A stretch of DNA of 33,769 nucleotides. It comes from Actinomycetes bacterium (GTDB lineage Bacteria > Actinomycetota > Acidimicrobiia > Acidimicrobiales > Bog-793). Where the stretch lies: positions 1 to 33,769 of the forward strand of contig JAJZLV010000129.1 of assembly GCA_021803215.1 (NCBI GenBank), given 5' to 3'. The notes under the pieces were generated by a model. That model worked only from the letters and a program-made list of their open reading frames with translations, was not told the origin of the DNA and made no database searches. Made by a program: the position numbers and the translations under genes. This document shows, one piece after another, positions 7,881-15,444 of this stretch. Within the stretch, counting starts at the first letter, position 1. The number at the start of each line of letters is the position of its first letter.

Positions 7881-9128
7881 GTGGCTTTGTCGAGCGTGGA
7901 GGACGCCATCGCGGCGATAGGCCGGGGCGAGATGGTGGTCGTCGTCGACGACGAGGACCGCGAGAACGAGGGCGACCTCGTCATGGCGGCCGAGTTCGCC
8001 ACCCCCGAGGCGATCGCCTTCTTCCTCAAGCACACCTCGGGCGTCATCTGCGTCCCGCTCACTCCCGAGCGGGTCGACGAGCTCGAGCTTCCCCTCATGG
8101 TGAGCCAGAACACCGAGTCGCAGCGGACCGCCTTCACGGTCTCGGTCGACTTCCGGCCCGCCACGACGACTGGCATCTCGGCCCGCGACCGCTCGGCCAC
8201 CATAAAGGCGCTGATCGACCCGGCCACCAAGCCCGCCCAGCTTGCCCGGCCGGGGCACATCTTCCCGCTTCGCTACCGGACCGGCGGTGTGCTGAAGAGG
8301 GCCGGCCACACCGAGGCGACCGTCGACCTCGCCCGCATGGCCGGCTGCCAGCCGGCCGGCGTCCTCTGCGAGATCGTGACCGCCGACAAGCAGGCGATGG
8401 CCCGGCTGCCCGAGCTCGAGGCCTTCGCGGCCGACCACGGTCTCGAGATCGTCACCATCGCGGACATCGTCCGCCACCGCCGCCAGCGGGAGAAGCTCGT
8501 CGAGCGGGTCTCATCGGCTCGCATCCCGACCAAGCACGGCGATTTCACCGGCTACGCCTTCCAGTCGCTCCTCGACGGCGAGCAGCACTTCGCCCTCGTG
8601 AAGGGAGAGGTCGCCGGGGCGAAGGACGTCCTCGTGCGGGTGCACTCCGAGTGCCTCACAGGAGACGCCTTCGGCTCGCTCCGCTGCGACTGCGGGTTGC
8701 AGCTCGAGTCGGCCATCGAGATGATCGCCGCGGAGGGAAGGGGAGTCGTCGTCTACCTGCGGGGCCACGAAGGCCGCGGGATCGGCCTCGGCCACAAGCT
8801 CGCCGCCTACACCTTGCAGGAGCAGGGTCTCGACACCGTGGACGCCAACGTCGAGCTCGGCCTGCCGGTGGACAGTCGCGAGTACGGCATCGGCGCCCAG
8901 ATCCTCGTCGACCTCGGCATCACGACGATGCGCATCCTCACCAACAACCCGGCCAAGCGGGGCGGCCTCGCCGGCTTCGGCCTCGAGATCGTCGGGCGCG
9001 TGCCCCTCCAGCCGGTCGAGAACCCCGAGAACCGGGCCTATCTGCGGACCAAGGCGGAGAAGATGGGGCATCTGCTCGACGGCTTGGGCCTGGACGACGG
9101 CACCGAGCTGGCAGGGGCCGAGGGCTGA
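7881..9128 (+). CDS. ribBA: Bifunctional DHBP synthase / GTP cyclohydrolase II
   Basis: Makes both precursors of riboflavin: dihydroxybutanone phosphate from ribulose-5-phosphate (N-half) and the diaminopyrimidine from GTP (C-half). The RibB half has VDDEDRENEGDLVMAAE (22-38) and HTSGVICVPL (51-60). The RibA half has the zinc ligands Cys258, Cys269 and Cys271 in SECLTGDAFGSLRCDCG and then RGHEGRGIGLGHKL. The GTG at 7881 is chosen because AAAGGAGG lies 6 nt upstream; a TTG 21 nt earlier would have no ribosome site. The protein has 415 residues. Its stop overlaps the ribH ATG (TGATG). Confidence 0.96.
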   Translation: MALSSVEDAIAAIGRGEMVVVVDDEDRENEGDLVMAAEFATPEAIAFFLKHTSGVICVPLTPERVDELELPLMVSQNTESQRTAFTVSVDFRPATTTGISARDRSATIKALIDPATKPAQLARPGHIFPLRYRTGGVLKRAGHTEATVDLARMAGCQPAGVLCEIVTADKQAMARLPELEAFAADHGLEIVTIADIVRHRRQREKLVERVSSARIPTKHGDFTGYAFQSLLDGEQHFALVKGEVAGAKDVLVRVHSECLTGDAFGSLRCDCGLQLESAIEMIAAEGRGVVVYLRGHEGRGIGLGHKLAAYTLQEQGLDTVDANVELGLPVDSREYGIGAQILVDLGITTMRILTNNPAKRGGLAGFGLEIVGRVPLQPVENPENRAYLRTKAEKMGHLLDGLGLDDGTELAGAEG

Positions 9129-9628
9129 TGGAGGCAACCCACCGCCTTCCCGCCCCGAGCTCGAAAGAGGGCGAGCTCGTCGGCTCGCAGGACGGGGCAG
9201 GCCTTCGCATCGGGCTGTTGGTGGCCCGTTTCAACGAGGAGATCACCAAGCGGCTGCTGGAGGGTGCCTACGAGGCGCTCGAGCGGCTGAGGGTGAGAGA
9301 GGCCGACCGCAGGGTCGCCTGGGTGCCGGGCGCCTTCGAGCTGCCGCTGGCTGCGGGCGCCCTTGCGAGAAGCGGCCGGGTCGATGCCGTGGCCTGCCTC
9401 GGCTGCGTCATCCGAGGCGAGACCGCCCATGACCTCTACGTCGGGAGCGAGTGCGCCCGCGGGCTGCAGCAGGTGCAGCTCGAGACCGGCGTTCCGGTCG
9501 CCTTCGGGGTGCTCACGACGGGCAGCTTCGACCAGGCCCTCGAGCGCTCCGGCGGCAGCCACGGCAACAAGGGCTACGAGGCGGTCCTCACCGCGGTCGA
9601 GATGGCGAACCTGCTGCGGGAGCTCTAG
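9128..9628 (+). CDS. ribH: 6,7-dimethyl-8-ribityllumazine synthase
   Basis: Condenses the pyrimidine and dihydroxybutanone phosphate into lumazine, the substrate of riboflavin synthase. In 166 residues it shows LLVARFNEEITKRLLEGA (30-47), WVPGAFELPLAA (65-76), CVIRGETAHDLYV (93-105, catalytic His101) and the phosphate-binding GGSHGNKGYEA near the C-terminus. The ATG at 9128 overlaps the ribBA stop. The first ~25 residues precede the conserved fold and are poorly conserved in the family. The stop TAG directly abuts the GTG of hisG. Confidence 0.96.
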   Translation: MEATHRLPAPSSKEGELVGSQDGAGLRIGLLVARFNEEITKRLLEGAYEALERLRVREADRRVAWVPGAFELPLAAGALARSGRVDAVACLGCVIRGETAHDLYVGSECARGLQQVQLETGVPVAFGVLTTGSFDQALERSGGSHGNKGYEAVLTAVEMANLLREL

Positions 9629-10504
9629 GTGCTGAAGCTGGTCCTGCCGAAGGGCTCCCTCGAGCGGGCCACGCTCGAGCTGTTCGAGGCGGCCGATCTG
9701 TCTGTCCGCCGCTCCTCGGAGGTCGACTACTCGGCCAGCATCGACGACCCCCGCATCTTCGAGGTCCGGATCCTGCGCCCGCAGGAGATCCCCCTCTATG
9801 TCGAAGAGGGCCTCTTCGACATCGGGATAACGGGACGGGACTGGATCGAGGAGACCGGGGCCGACGTCGTCTCGCTCGGGGTGCTGCGCTACTCCAAGCA
9901 GACGAGCAACCCGATACGGATCGTGCTGGCGGTCGAGGGCTCCTCGGGCCTCGAGAAGGTGGCCGACCTGCCGGCGGGCTGCCGGGTGGCGACCGAGTAC
10001 CCGCGCCTCACCGAGCGGTTCCTCACCGAGCGGAGCATCTCGGCCGAGATCCGCTACTCCCACGGCGCCACCGAGGCCAAGGTGCCCGAGATCGCCGACG
10101 CGGTCGTCGAGATCACCGAGACCGGCCGGGCGCTGCGAGCCGCCGGGCTCAAGGTGATCGAGACCCTCCTCGTCTCCCACACCGAGCTCATCTGCAACCG
10201 GGAGGCGGCCGAGGAGCCCGAGAAGGCCCACGCCATGAGCCAGCTGCTCGTGCTGTTGCAGGGGGCTCTCGAGGCGCGGGGAAAGGTGCTCGTGAAGCTG
10301 AACGTCGCGACAGAGGACCTGGACGGGGTGATCGGGCTGCTTCCCTCCATGAAGTCGCCGACCGTCTCGAAGCTCTTCGGCGAGGACGGCTTCGCGGTCG
10401 AGACCGTCGTCCCGAAGGCCGACATCAACATCCTCATCCCGGCGCTGAAGGACAGGGGGGCGAGCGACATCCTCGAGATCGACCTCTCGAAGATCGTCCA
10501 TTGA
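9629..10504 (+). CDS. hisG: ATP phosphoribosyltransferase, long form
   Basis: First enzyme of histidine synthesis, joining ATP and PRPP. The 291-residue length and the C-terminal ACT-like regulatory domain (about 215-291, DGVIGLLPSMKSPTVSKL to IDLSKIV) mark it as the long, histidine-inhibited form that needs no HisZ. The N-terminal LVLPKGSL and the segment FDIGITGRDWIEETGADV are family hallmarks. The GTG start follows the ribH stop with no gap. No hisE lies next to it. The stop is embedded in a TTGA overlap with the next small gene. Confidence 0.95.
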   Translation: MLKLVLPKGSLERATLELFEAADLSVRRSSEVDYSASIDDPRIFEVRILRPQEIPLYVEEGLFDIGITGRDWIEETGADVVSLGVLRYSKQTSNPIRIVLAVEGSSGLEKVADLPAGCRVATEYPRLTERFLTERSISAEIRYSHGATEAKVPEIADAVVEITETGRALRAAGLKVIETLLVSHTELICNREAAEEPEKAHAMSQLLVLLQGALEARGKVLVKLNVATEDLDGVIGLLPSMKSPTVSKLFGEDGFAVETVVPKADINILIPALKDRGASDILEIDLSKIVH

Positions 10505-10716
10505 GCCAGGAGCTCTTGCTCGGCTCGGTCGCATACTACGAGCCCGAGCGCGGGCTCGGCGTCGTCTTGTCGAACGAGGGCGCCGAGCATCTCTTCCACT
10601 GCACCGCCATCAGCGACGGCTCTCGCCAGATAGAGGTCGGGCGGGCCGTCTGCTTCCGGCTCGTTCCCGCCCACGGCGGGCGCTACGAGGCGGCGGCGCT
10701 CACCAAGCTCGCCTGA
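10501..10716 (+). CDS. Small cold-shock-domain-like protein
   Basis: A 71-residue protein. The layout GSVAYYEPERGLGVVLS, then GAEHLFHCTAISDG, then IEVGRAVCFRLVPAHGGRYEA matches the five-strand cold-shock nucleic-acid-binding barrel. The RNP1-like GLGVV and RNP2-like HLFHC lack several of the usual aromatics. The most likely start is TTG 10501, overlapping the hisG stop (TTGA); TTG 10516 is a second option. It is presumably translated with hisG. Binding to RNA or DNA is inferred from the fold only. It ends 15 nt from a convergent gene. Confidence 0.72.
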   Translation: MSQELLLGSVAYYEPERGLGVVLSNEGAEHLFHCTAISDGSRQIEVGRAVCFRLVPAHGGRYEAAALTKLA

Positions 10717-10731
10717 GCTCGTCCCGGCCGG

Positions 10732-11160
10732 CTACTGGCCGGCTTCCGGCGGTGAGGTGCCCTTGCCGTCCGCCTCCGGTCCGCCCATCGTCTCTTGCAG
10801 CTTCACCCAAGCGAGACGGAGCTGGGTGAGGCCGTCTTTGAGGGAGGACTCGTGCTCTCCGAGGCGGGGACCGAGCCCTTCGACCACGAGCCCCAGGGCG
10901 TCGATGGCGCCGCGGGCCGAGTCGAGGTTGGGCGGCTGCTGGGAGAGGTGGAGGGCCGCCAGCTCGAAAAGCCCGTAGCAGTGGTTGGCGATGACGTCCT
11001 CGACCGGAGCCGCCAGCAGCTGGGCGGCGATCTGGCGCATCTCCTCCTCGGACTCATCGGGCACCTGCCCGGGCGGTGGGCTCGGAGCGGCCGGAGCTTT
11101 CGGGGCGCCCTGCTCCCGCGGTATCTCGTGCTCCCCGCCAGGGGTCCAAAGGCTGCTCAT
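10732..11160 (-). CDS. DUF1844-like actinobacterial protein of unknown function
   Basis: A 142-residue cytoplasmic protein. The first ~40 residues are Pro/Glu-rich and look disordered. The core (about 45-120, from MRQIAAQLLAAPVEDVIANH to GLTQLRLAWVKL) is helical. It resembles the DUF1844 pattern in which an LxxxALxxL helix is followed by a helix containing LDxARxxIDxLGxLxE. I know of no established function. In many actinobacteria such a gene lies near infC, as here. A TATGGT box 8 nt upstream of the ATG (11169-11174, minus strand) suggests a nearly leaderless mRNA. Confidence 0.72.
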   Translation of the reverse strand: MSSLWTPGGEHEIPREQGAPKAPAAPSPPPGQVPDESEEEMRQIAAQLLAAPVEDVIANHCYGLFELAALHLSQQPPNLDSARGAIDALGLVVEGLGPRLGEHESSLKDGLTQLRLAWVKLQETMGGPEADGKGTSPPEAGQ

Positions 11161-11221
11161 CGCCAGTCACCATAGAGCGCCGGAGGCGCCCGCCCACCGC
11201 CGCCCGCCGGCCGGGGGAGCC

Positions 11222-11250
11222 TTGACGGCGCCTCTGGCGGGGACTAGGAC
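11222..11250 (+). promoter_or_regulatory. Sigma-A-type promoter of the MFS gene
   Basis: TTGACG (-35, 11222-11227) and TAGGAC (-10, 11245-11250) are separated by 17 nt, the best-matching full promoter in the window. The predicted start near 11257 gives a leader of about 60 nt. An inverted repeat ACGA-N6-TCGT (11249-11262) overlaps the start region and could be an operator. Confidence 0.6.
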
Positions 11251-11279
11251 GAAATAAGTCGTAAACGGGTGTTCATTCA

Positions 11280-11307
11280 CCTCTCTAAGAGGGGCCTGAG
11301 AGAGAGG
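11280..11307 (+). promoter_or_regulatory. Mutually exclusive hairpins over the MFS ribosome site
   Basis: CCTCT (11280-11284) can pair with AGAGG (11288-11292). The longer CCTCTCT (11280-11286) can instead pair with AGAGAGG (11301-11307), which is the probable Shine-Dalgarno site of the GTG at 11316. The two foldings exclude each other. The pairing is read directly from sequence; any regulatory use is inference. Confidence 0.35.
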
Positions 11308-11315
11308 ACTCGAGA

Positions 11316-13031
11316 GTGGCTGTGATCGAACCGGCCGTGGCCGCCCCGGCGGAGGGCCGCGGCCCATTGGCAAGAGCGCTCTGGTACCGACAGCTCGAGC
11401 GCTATCCGGACACGGGACCTCGCGTCGGCTATCTCGCCATCGTGGTCGTCGCCACGGTCATCCTCTACTACCAGCTCTACGTGGCCGGCGCCGTGGCGCC
11501 CCAGATCCTCGCGCACTACGGGATGTCCTTTCGCTTCTACGTGAACATCACCGTGGTGGCGAACGCCATCGGCGCCTTCACCTCGGTCATGGCCGGCCTG
11601 GCGGACCGGTGGGGCCGGGCGAACATGGTCGCCTACGGGCTCGGCATCACCGGGCTTCTCATCCTCTTCGGCATCCCGAACGCCCCGAACTCCTGGAGCT
11701 TCGCCGTCATAGTCGTGGCGGTCGGCTTCGTCGAGGGCATCATCCTCGTCGCGACCCCGGCCCTCGTGCGGGACTTCTCGCCCCAGCTCGGGCGGGCCTC
11801 AGCCATGGGTTTTTGGACCCTCGGGCCGGTCGTCGGGAGCCTCGTCGTCGCCGAGGTGGCGAGCCACACCCTGAGCCATCTCGTCGCCTGGCAGGACCAG
11901 TTCATCATCTGCGGGATAGTCGGGCTGGTCGTCTTCGTCATCGCGCTCTTCGGACTTCGCGAGCTCTCGCCGCGCCTGCGGGACCAGCTGATGGTGAGCA
12001 TCAGGGACCGGACCCTCATCGAGGCGAAGGCGAAGGGGGTCGACATCGTCGAGAGCCTGAAGCGGCCCTGGCGCCAGGTGCTCCGCTTCGACATCATCGC
12101 CTCGGCCTTCGCCATCGCGGTCTTCCTGATCATCTACTACACGGCGGTCGGCTTCAACGTCATCTACTTCGAGACGATCTTCGGCTTTTCTGCCTCGCAG
12201 GCGAACGCCCTCGGCAACTGGCTCTGGGGCTTCGACGCCCTCGGGCTCATCGCCGTCGGGATCGTCTCGGACTTCTTGAAGGTGAGAAAGCCGCTCATGG
12301 TGCTCGGAGCCCTCGGCTCGATCGCCATGACGATCGTCTATTTGCGCCAGGCGACCGATCCCCACACGACCTACTACACGGTCGCGCTGATCTTCAGCCT
12401 CCTCGCGGTCTTCCTCGCCATCGCTTATGCCCCCTGGATGGCCAGCTTCACCGAGACGGTCGAGCGGCGCAGCCCGGCCCTCACCGCCCACGGCCTGGCG
12501 GTCTGGGGATGGATACTGCGAGCCGTCGTCGCCGTCTCGATCTTCGTGCTCCCCTACGTCGTCTCCTCGGTGACCCCGCTCGTCGAGCACGGGGCTCTCG
12601 GGGTGAAGGCGCAGAAGATCTTGAAGACGGACCCGAACGTGGCCGTCGTGCTCGCCCATCCGGCTCTGTTCGCCAAGCTCGCGAAGTACCCACCGGCCAA
12701 GATCCCGCCGCCGCTTCTCGCCCAGGCGATCCACACCGTCGGCCTGAAGCGCCTCATCACCATCAGCAAGGACACCAAGCTGAAGGGCGAGGTCGCCTTC
12801 TTCCAGAAGAACGCCACCGCCCTCAAGTCGGTGAGCGCCGCCAGCAAGTCGGCCCCCGGCCAGTGGCAGAACTGGTACTGGGTCTGCGTGGCCGGCGAGG
12901 CTGCCTTCCTGCCTCTCATCTTGCTGATGGCAGGCCGCTGGAGCCCGCGGAAGGCGAGACGCGATGCCCAGGAGCACGACCGCCTGGTGGAACAGGAGCT
13001 CGCCCGGCTGCGAGAGGGCGCCGCTCTTTGA
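11316..13031 (+). CDS. Major facilitator superfamily transporter with extracytoplasmic insertion
   Basis: A 571-residue inner-membrane secondary transporter with about 12 hydrophobic helices; the substrate is unknown. The loop between TM2 and TM3 has the MFS signature in the form GLADRWGRANMV. Residues about 415-515, before the last helix, form a ~100-residue hydrophilic segment rich in Lys and Ala. The topology places it outside the membrane. The C-terminus is a charged cytoplasmic tail. The GTG at 11316 has AGAGAGGA 8 nt upstream. It is transcribed alone from the TTGACG-N17-TAGGAC promoter. It resembles the sugar-porter/benzoate-type MFS group only loosely, so no substrate is assigned. Confidence 0.85.
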   Translation: MAVIEPAVAAPAEGRGPLARALWYRQLERYPDTGPRVGYLAIVVVATVILYYQLYVAGAVAPQILAHYGMSFRFYVNITVVANAIGAFTSVMAGLADRWGRANMVAYGLGITGLLILFGIPNAPNSWSFAVIVVAVGFVEGIILVATPALVRDFSPQLGRASAMGFWTLGPVVGSLVVAEVASHTLSHLVAWQDQFIICGIVGLVVFVIALFGLRELSPRLRDQLMVSIRDRTLIEAKAKGVDIVESLKRPWRQVLRFDIIASAFAIAVFLIIYYTAVGFNVIYFETIFGFSASQANALGNWLWGFDALGLIAVGIVSDFLKVRKPLMVLGALGSIAMTIVYLRQATDPHTTYYTVALIFSLLAVFLAIAYAPWMASFTETVERRSPALTAHGLAVWGWILRAVVAVSIFVLPYVVSSVTPLVEHGALGVKAQKILKTDPNVAVVLAHPALFAKLAKYPPAKIPPPLLAQAIHTVGLKRLITISKDTKLKGEVAFFQKNATALKSVSAASKSAPGQWQNWYWVCVAGEAAFLPLILLMAGRWSPRKARRDAQEHDRLVEQELARLREGAAL

Positions 13032-13100
13032 GCCCGGGCTGGTCTCCCTCTCGGCTGGGCGGGCCGGGCGCTCTCGGCCGTGCTGGTACCGGGCGACTGC

Positions 13101-13106
13101 TAGCCT
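13101..13106 (+). promoter_or_regulatory. Extended -10 promoter for the infC operon
   Basis: TGCTAGCCT holds a TGN extension followed by TAGCCT, giving a start near 13113 and a leader of about 157 nt before the infC start. The -35 is poor, as is common for extended -10 promoters. Confidence 0.4.
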
Positions 13107-13126
13107 TTGCAGGACAACCGAGGAGA

Positions 13127-13185
13127 AGCGGACAGCGCCTGGAGCGCTCTCCCACCTGGCCACCACCGCGGTGAGTGCGCCAGGT
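13127..13185 (+). ncRNA. Structured 5' leader of infC
   Basis: The untranslated stretch before infC contains a small hairpin AGCGC-CTGGA-GCGCT. It also has a larger nested one: ACCTGGC (13154-13160) pairs with GCCAGGT (13179-13185) and encloses CACC-ACCGC-GGTG. infC-rpmI-rplT leaders are regulatory in several bacteria (L20 or IF3 control). No known leader class is recognised here, so this is only a candidate element. Confidence 0.35.
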
Positions 13186-13269
13186 CGCTGCGATCGTGAG
13201 GCCGTCGTCCACCTCTCCTGAGTTTGCTGCGAGCACGAGGCTCCGGCCGAGCGAGAGGAACGACAGCCG

Positions 13270-13938
13270 ATCACGAACGCACCCTCCACCAACGAGCCGA
13301 GGATCAACGAGCGGATCCGGGCCCGGGACGTCCGCCTCGTAGACGCAGAAGGTCGCCAGCTCGGGATAAAGCCGCTTCCTGACGCCCTCTCGATCGCCCA
13401 GTCCCAGGACCTGGACCTCGTCGAGGTGGCTCCGCTCGCCAACCCGCCGGTCTGCCGCATCATGGACTACGGGAAGTTCAAGTTCGACGCCGCCCAAAAG
13501 GCCAAGGAGTCGAGGCGCAAGGCGAGCAACGTCGGAGTAAAGGAGATGAAGTACCGGCCGAAGATAGGCCAGGGTGACTTCGACACCAAGACCCGCCAGG
13601 TCGTGAAGTTCCTGCAGGACGGCCACAAGGTGAAGGTCACGGTGATGTTCCGGGGTCGGGAGGTCTACCACTCCGACCTCGGCAAGAGGATCCTCGACCG
13701 CATCGCGGAGCAGGTGGAGGGCATCGGTCGCATCGAGTCGGACGCCCGGCTCGACGGAAGGAACATGGTCATGGTCATCGCACCGGACCGGCGGGCCCGC
13801 CAGTCGGCGGCCGACCGGGCGAGCCAGGACGGCGACGGGCCGGCGGCCGCAGCGGGGCCGCCGGCGGCCGGGGCGACCGGGAGCCACGCGGCAGCCGAAG
13901 CGGCGCCGGAGCCGGCCGGAGAGGGACAAGGGGAGTAG
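13270..13938 (+). CDS. infC: Translation initiation factor IF-3 (AUC start)
   Basis: Prevents premature 50S joining and checks the initiator codon. Conserved IF3 sequence starts well before the first ATG/GTG/TTG: EPRINERIRARDVRLVDAEG, then LDLVEVAPLANPPVCRIMDYGKFK. The frame has a TGA at 13219 and no ATG, GTG or TTG before 13426, so the start must be non-canonical. ATC at 13270 with GAGAGGA about 10 nt upstream fits, as AUU/AUC starts are well known for infC. The C-domain ends near residue 168; an Ala/Gly/Pro-rich tail of about 50 residues follows. Total 222 residues. rpmI follows after 2 nt. Confidence 0.93.
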   Translation: MTNAPSTNEPRINERIRARDVRLVDAEGRQLGIKPLPDALSIAQSQDLDLVEVAPLANPPVCRIMDYGKFKFDAAQKAKESRRKASNVGVKEMKYRPKIGQGDFDTKTRQVVKFLQDGHKVKVTVMFRGREVYHSDLGKRILDRIAEQVEGIGRIESDARLDGRNMVMVIAPDRRARQSAADRASQDGDGPAAAAGPPAAGATGSHAAAEAAPEPAGEGQGE

Positions 13939-13940
13939 GA

Positions 13941-14135
13941 ATGCCAAAGACGAAGACAGACAGGGGAGCGGCCGCCCGCTTCAAGGTGACCGGCTCGGGC
14001 CGCTTGCGCCGCCGGCAGCAGAACCGCCGCCACATCCTCGAGAAGAAGAGCCCGGCGAGAAAGCGCCGGCTGGCGGGTGAGGTCGAAGTCTCCTCGGGCG
14101 ACGCCAAGAAGGTCCGCCGGATGCTCGGAATCTGA
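13941..14135 (+). CDS. rpmI: 50S ribosomal protein L35
   Basis: A 64-residue, strongly basic large-subunit protein. It begins MPKTKTDRGAAARFKVTGSG and continues with the RRRQQNRRHILEKKS block typical of L35. It sits 2 nt after infC, with GGGGAG upstream of the ATG, in the classic infC-rpmI-rplT order. Length and composition are normal. Confidence 0.97.
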   Translation: MPKTKTDRGAAARFKVTGSGRLRRRQQNRRHILEKKSPARKRRLAGEVEVSSGDAKKVRRMLGI

Positions 14136-14201
14136 GCCGGCAGCCAGGTTCTCTCGCCAGCCCACATCTCACAAATCTGACGTCCAAGAAAGGAGCCCCA
14201 C

Positions 14202-14597
14202 ATGGCCAGGGTCAAGCGCGCGGTTCACGGTAAGAAGCATCGCCGGGCCGTGCTCGAGCGCGCCCAGGGGTTCTACGGCAACAAGTCACGCAGCTACCGG
14301 GCGGCGAACGAGCAGGTCATGCACTCGCTCCAGTACGCCTACCGGGACCGGAGGGCCCGTAAGGGGGACTTCCGCCAGCTGTGGATCCAGCGCATCAACG
14401 CGGCCGCCCGCCTGAACGGCACCTCCTACAGCCGCCTCATCGCCGGCCTTCACCGCGAGGGGATCGAGGTCGACAGGAAGATCCTCGCCGACCTGGCGGT
14501 CCGTGACCCGCAGGCCTTCTCCGGCCTCGTGAAGGCAGCCGTCGGCGGGTCCGCCGCCTCTGCCAGCCCAAAGACGGCTACGAAGGCCGACTCCTGA
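14202..14597 (+). CDS. rplT: 50S ribosomal protein L20
   Basis: A 131-residue 23S-rRNA-binding protein needed early in 50S assembly. It begins [19 protein letters not shown] and contains [17 protein letters not shown] and [20 protein letters not shown], the conserved L20 core. The AAAGGAG ribosome site lies just before the ATG. The last ~15 residues are an Ala/Ser/Lys tail. The stop overlaps a CTG that appears to start the next gene. Confidence 0.97.
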   Translation: MARVKRAVHGKKHRRAVLERAQGFYGNKSRSYRAANEQVMHSLQYAYRDRRARKGDFRQLWIQRINAAARLNGTSYSRLIAGLHREGIEVDRKILADLAVRDPQAFSGLVKAAVGGSAASASPKTATKADS

Positions 14598-15415
14598 CCC
14601 GAGCGGTTCTCGGGGCGCGCCACCAGCGCGTCCAGCGCCTGCGCCGCCTGACCAGGCGGGCCAGCGCCCGGGCGAGCGAAGGCTCCTTCGTGGCCGAGGG
14701 CTTGAAGGTGGTGGCGGCCGCCCTCGAGTCGGGTGCCACAGTCGAGAGCCTCTACCTGGCACCCGAGGGTCGCGGCCAGCCGGCCGTCGCCGCTCTCGCC
14801 GAGGCGGCCCTCTCGGCCGGGGCGAGGGTCTTCGACCTTGGGCCCGGGATCATGGAGAAGGTGGCTGACACGGTCACGCCCCAGCCCGTCTGCGCGGTCG
14901 TCGAGATGCGCCACCGGCCGCTCGAGGAGGTTGTCTCGGCCGGCGGCGAGCAGGCCGAGCGCCTCATCGTCTGCTGTGTCGCGGTGCGGGACCCGGGCAA
15001 TCTCGGGGCGATCTTGCGCTCGGCGGCAGCGGCCGGTGCTGACGGCCTCGTCTGCTGCGAGGGGACGGCCGACCCCTACAACCCGAAGACGGTGCGGGCG
15101 AGCGCCGGCTCCATCTTCGAGCTGCCCTTGAGCGTGCGGGAGCCGGCCGAGGCCGCCCTCGAGGCGCTTCGCCGGGCCGGCTTCAAGCGGATCGCCACGA
15201 GAGCGCGCGGCGGCGTCGACTACGCCCTGGCAGATCTCGACGGGGATGTCGCCCTCGTGCTCGGCAACGAGGCGAGCGGCCTTGCTCCCGAGCTGGCCGG
15301 AGGCTTCGAGGAGGAGGTGACGATCCCGATGGCGAGAAGGACCGAGTCGCTCAACGTCGCCATGACGGCCACCATCCTCTGCCACGAGGTGGCCCGCCGC
15401 CGCCGGCTTCGCTGA
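14594..15415 (+). CDS. SpoU/TrmH-family RNA 2'-O-methyltransferase (apparent CUG start)
   Basis: An SPOUT-fold methyltransferase, probably acting on 23S rRNA as in the RlmB/TsnR group. Motif 1 is [20 protein letters not shown], motif 2 [14 protein letters not shown], motif 3 [16 protein letters not shown]. The conserved N-terminal substrate-binding domain, with [11 protein letters not shown] and [12 protein letters not shown], begins upstream of GTG 14690. No ATG, GTG or TTG occurs in this frame between a TGA at 14504 and 14690. The CTG at 14594 overlaps the rplT stop (CTGA) and is the best start, giving 273 residues. If 14690 were used the protein would lose the first ~32 residues, including the [11 protein letters not shown] helix. 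Confidence 0.88.
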   Translation: MTRAVLGARHQRVQRLRRLTRRASARASEGSFVAEGLKVVAAALESGATVESLYLAPEGRGQPAVAALAEAALSAGARVFDLGPGIMEKVADTVTPQPVCAVVEMRHRPLEEVVSAGGEQAERLIVCCVAVRDPGNLGAILRSAAAAGADGLVCCEGTADPYNPKTVRASAGSIFELPLSVREPAEAALEALRRAGFKRIATRARGGVDYALADLDGDVALVLGNEASGLAPELAGGFEEEVTIPMARRTESLNVAMTATILCHEVARRRRLR

Positions 15416-15432
15416 TGGAACCGGCCAGCCCT

Positions 15433-15438
15433 TAGCAT
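15433..15438 (+). promoter_or_regulatory. Putative -10 box for the pheS leader transcript
   Basis: TAGCAT is followed by exactly 6 nt and then ATG 15445, the leaderless arrangement. It lies 17 nt after the methyltransferase stop codon, so pheST probably has its own promoter. Confidence 0.45.
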
Positions 15439-15444
15439 GGCGAG

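Noticed and set aside
11799-13463. 554-codon minus-strand frame across the MFS gene and infC start
   Set aside because: Antisense shadow of a clear transporter and infC; no ribosome site and Arg/Gly/Asp-rich low-complexity product.
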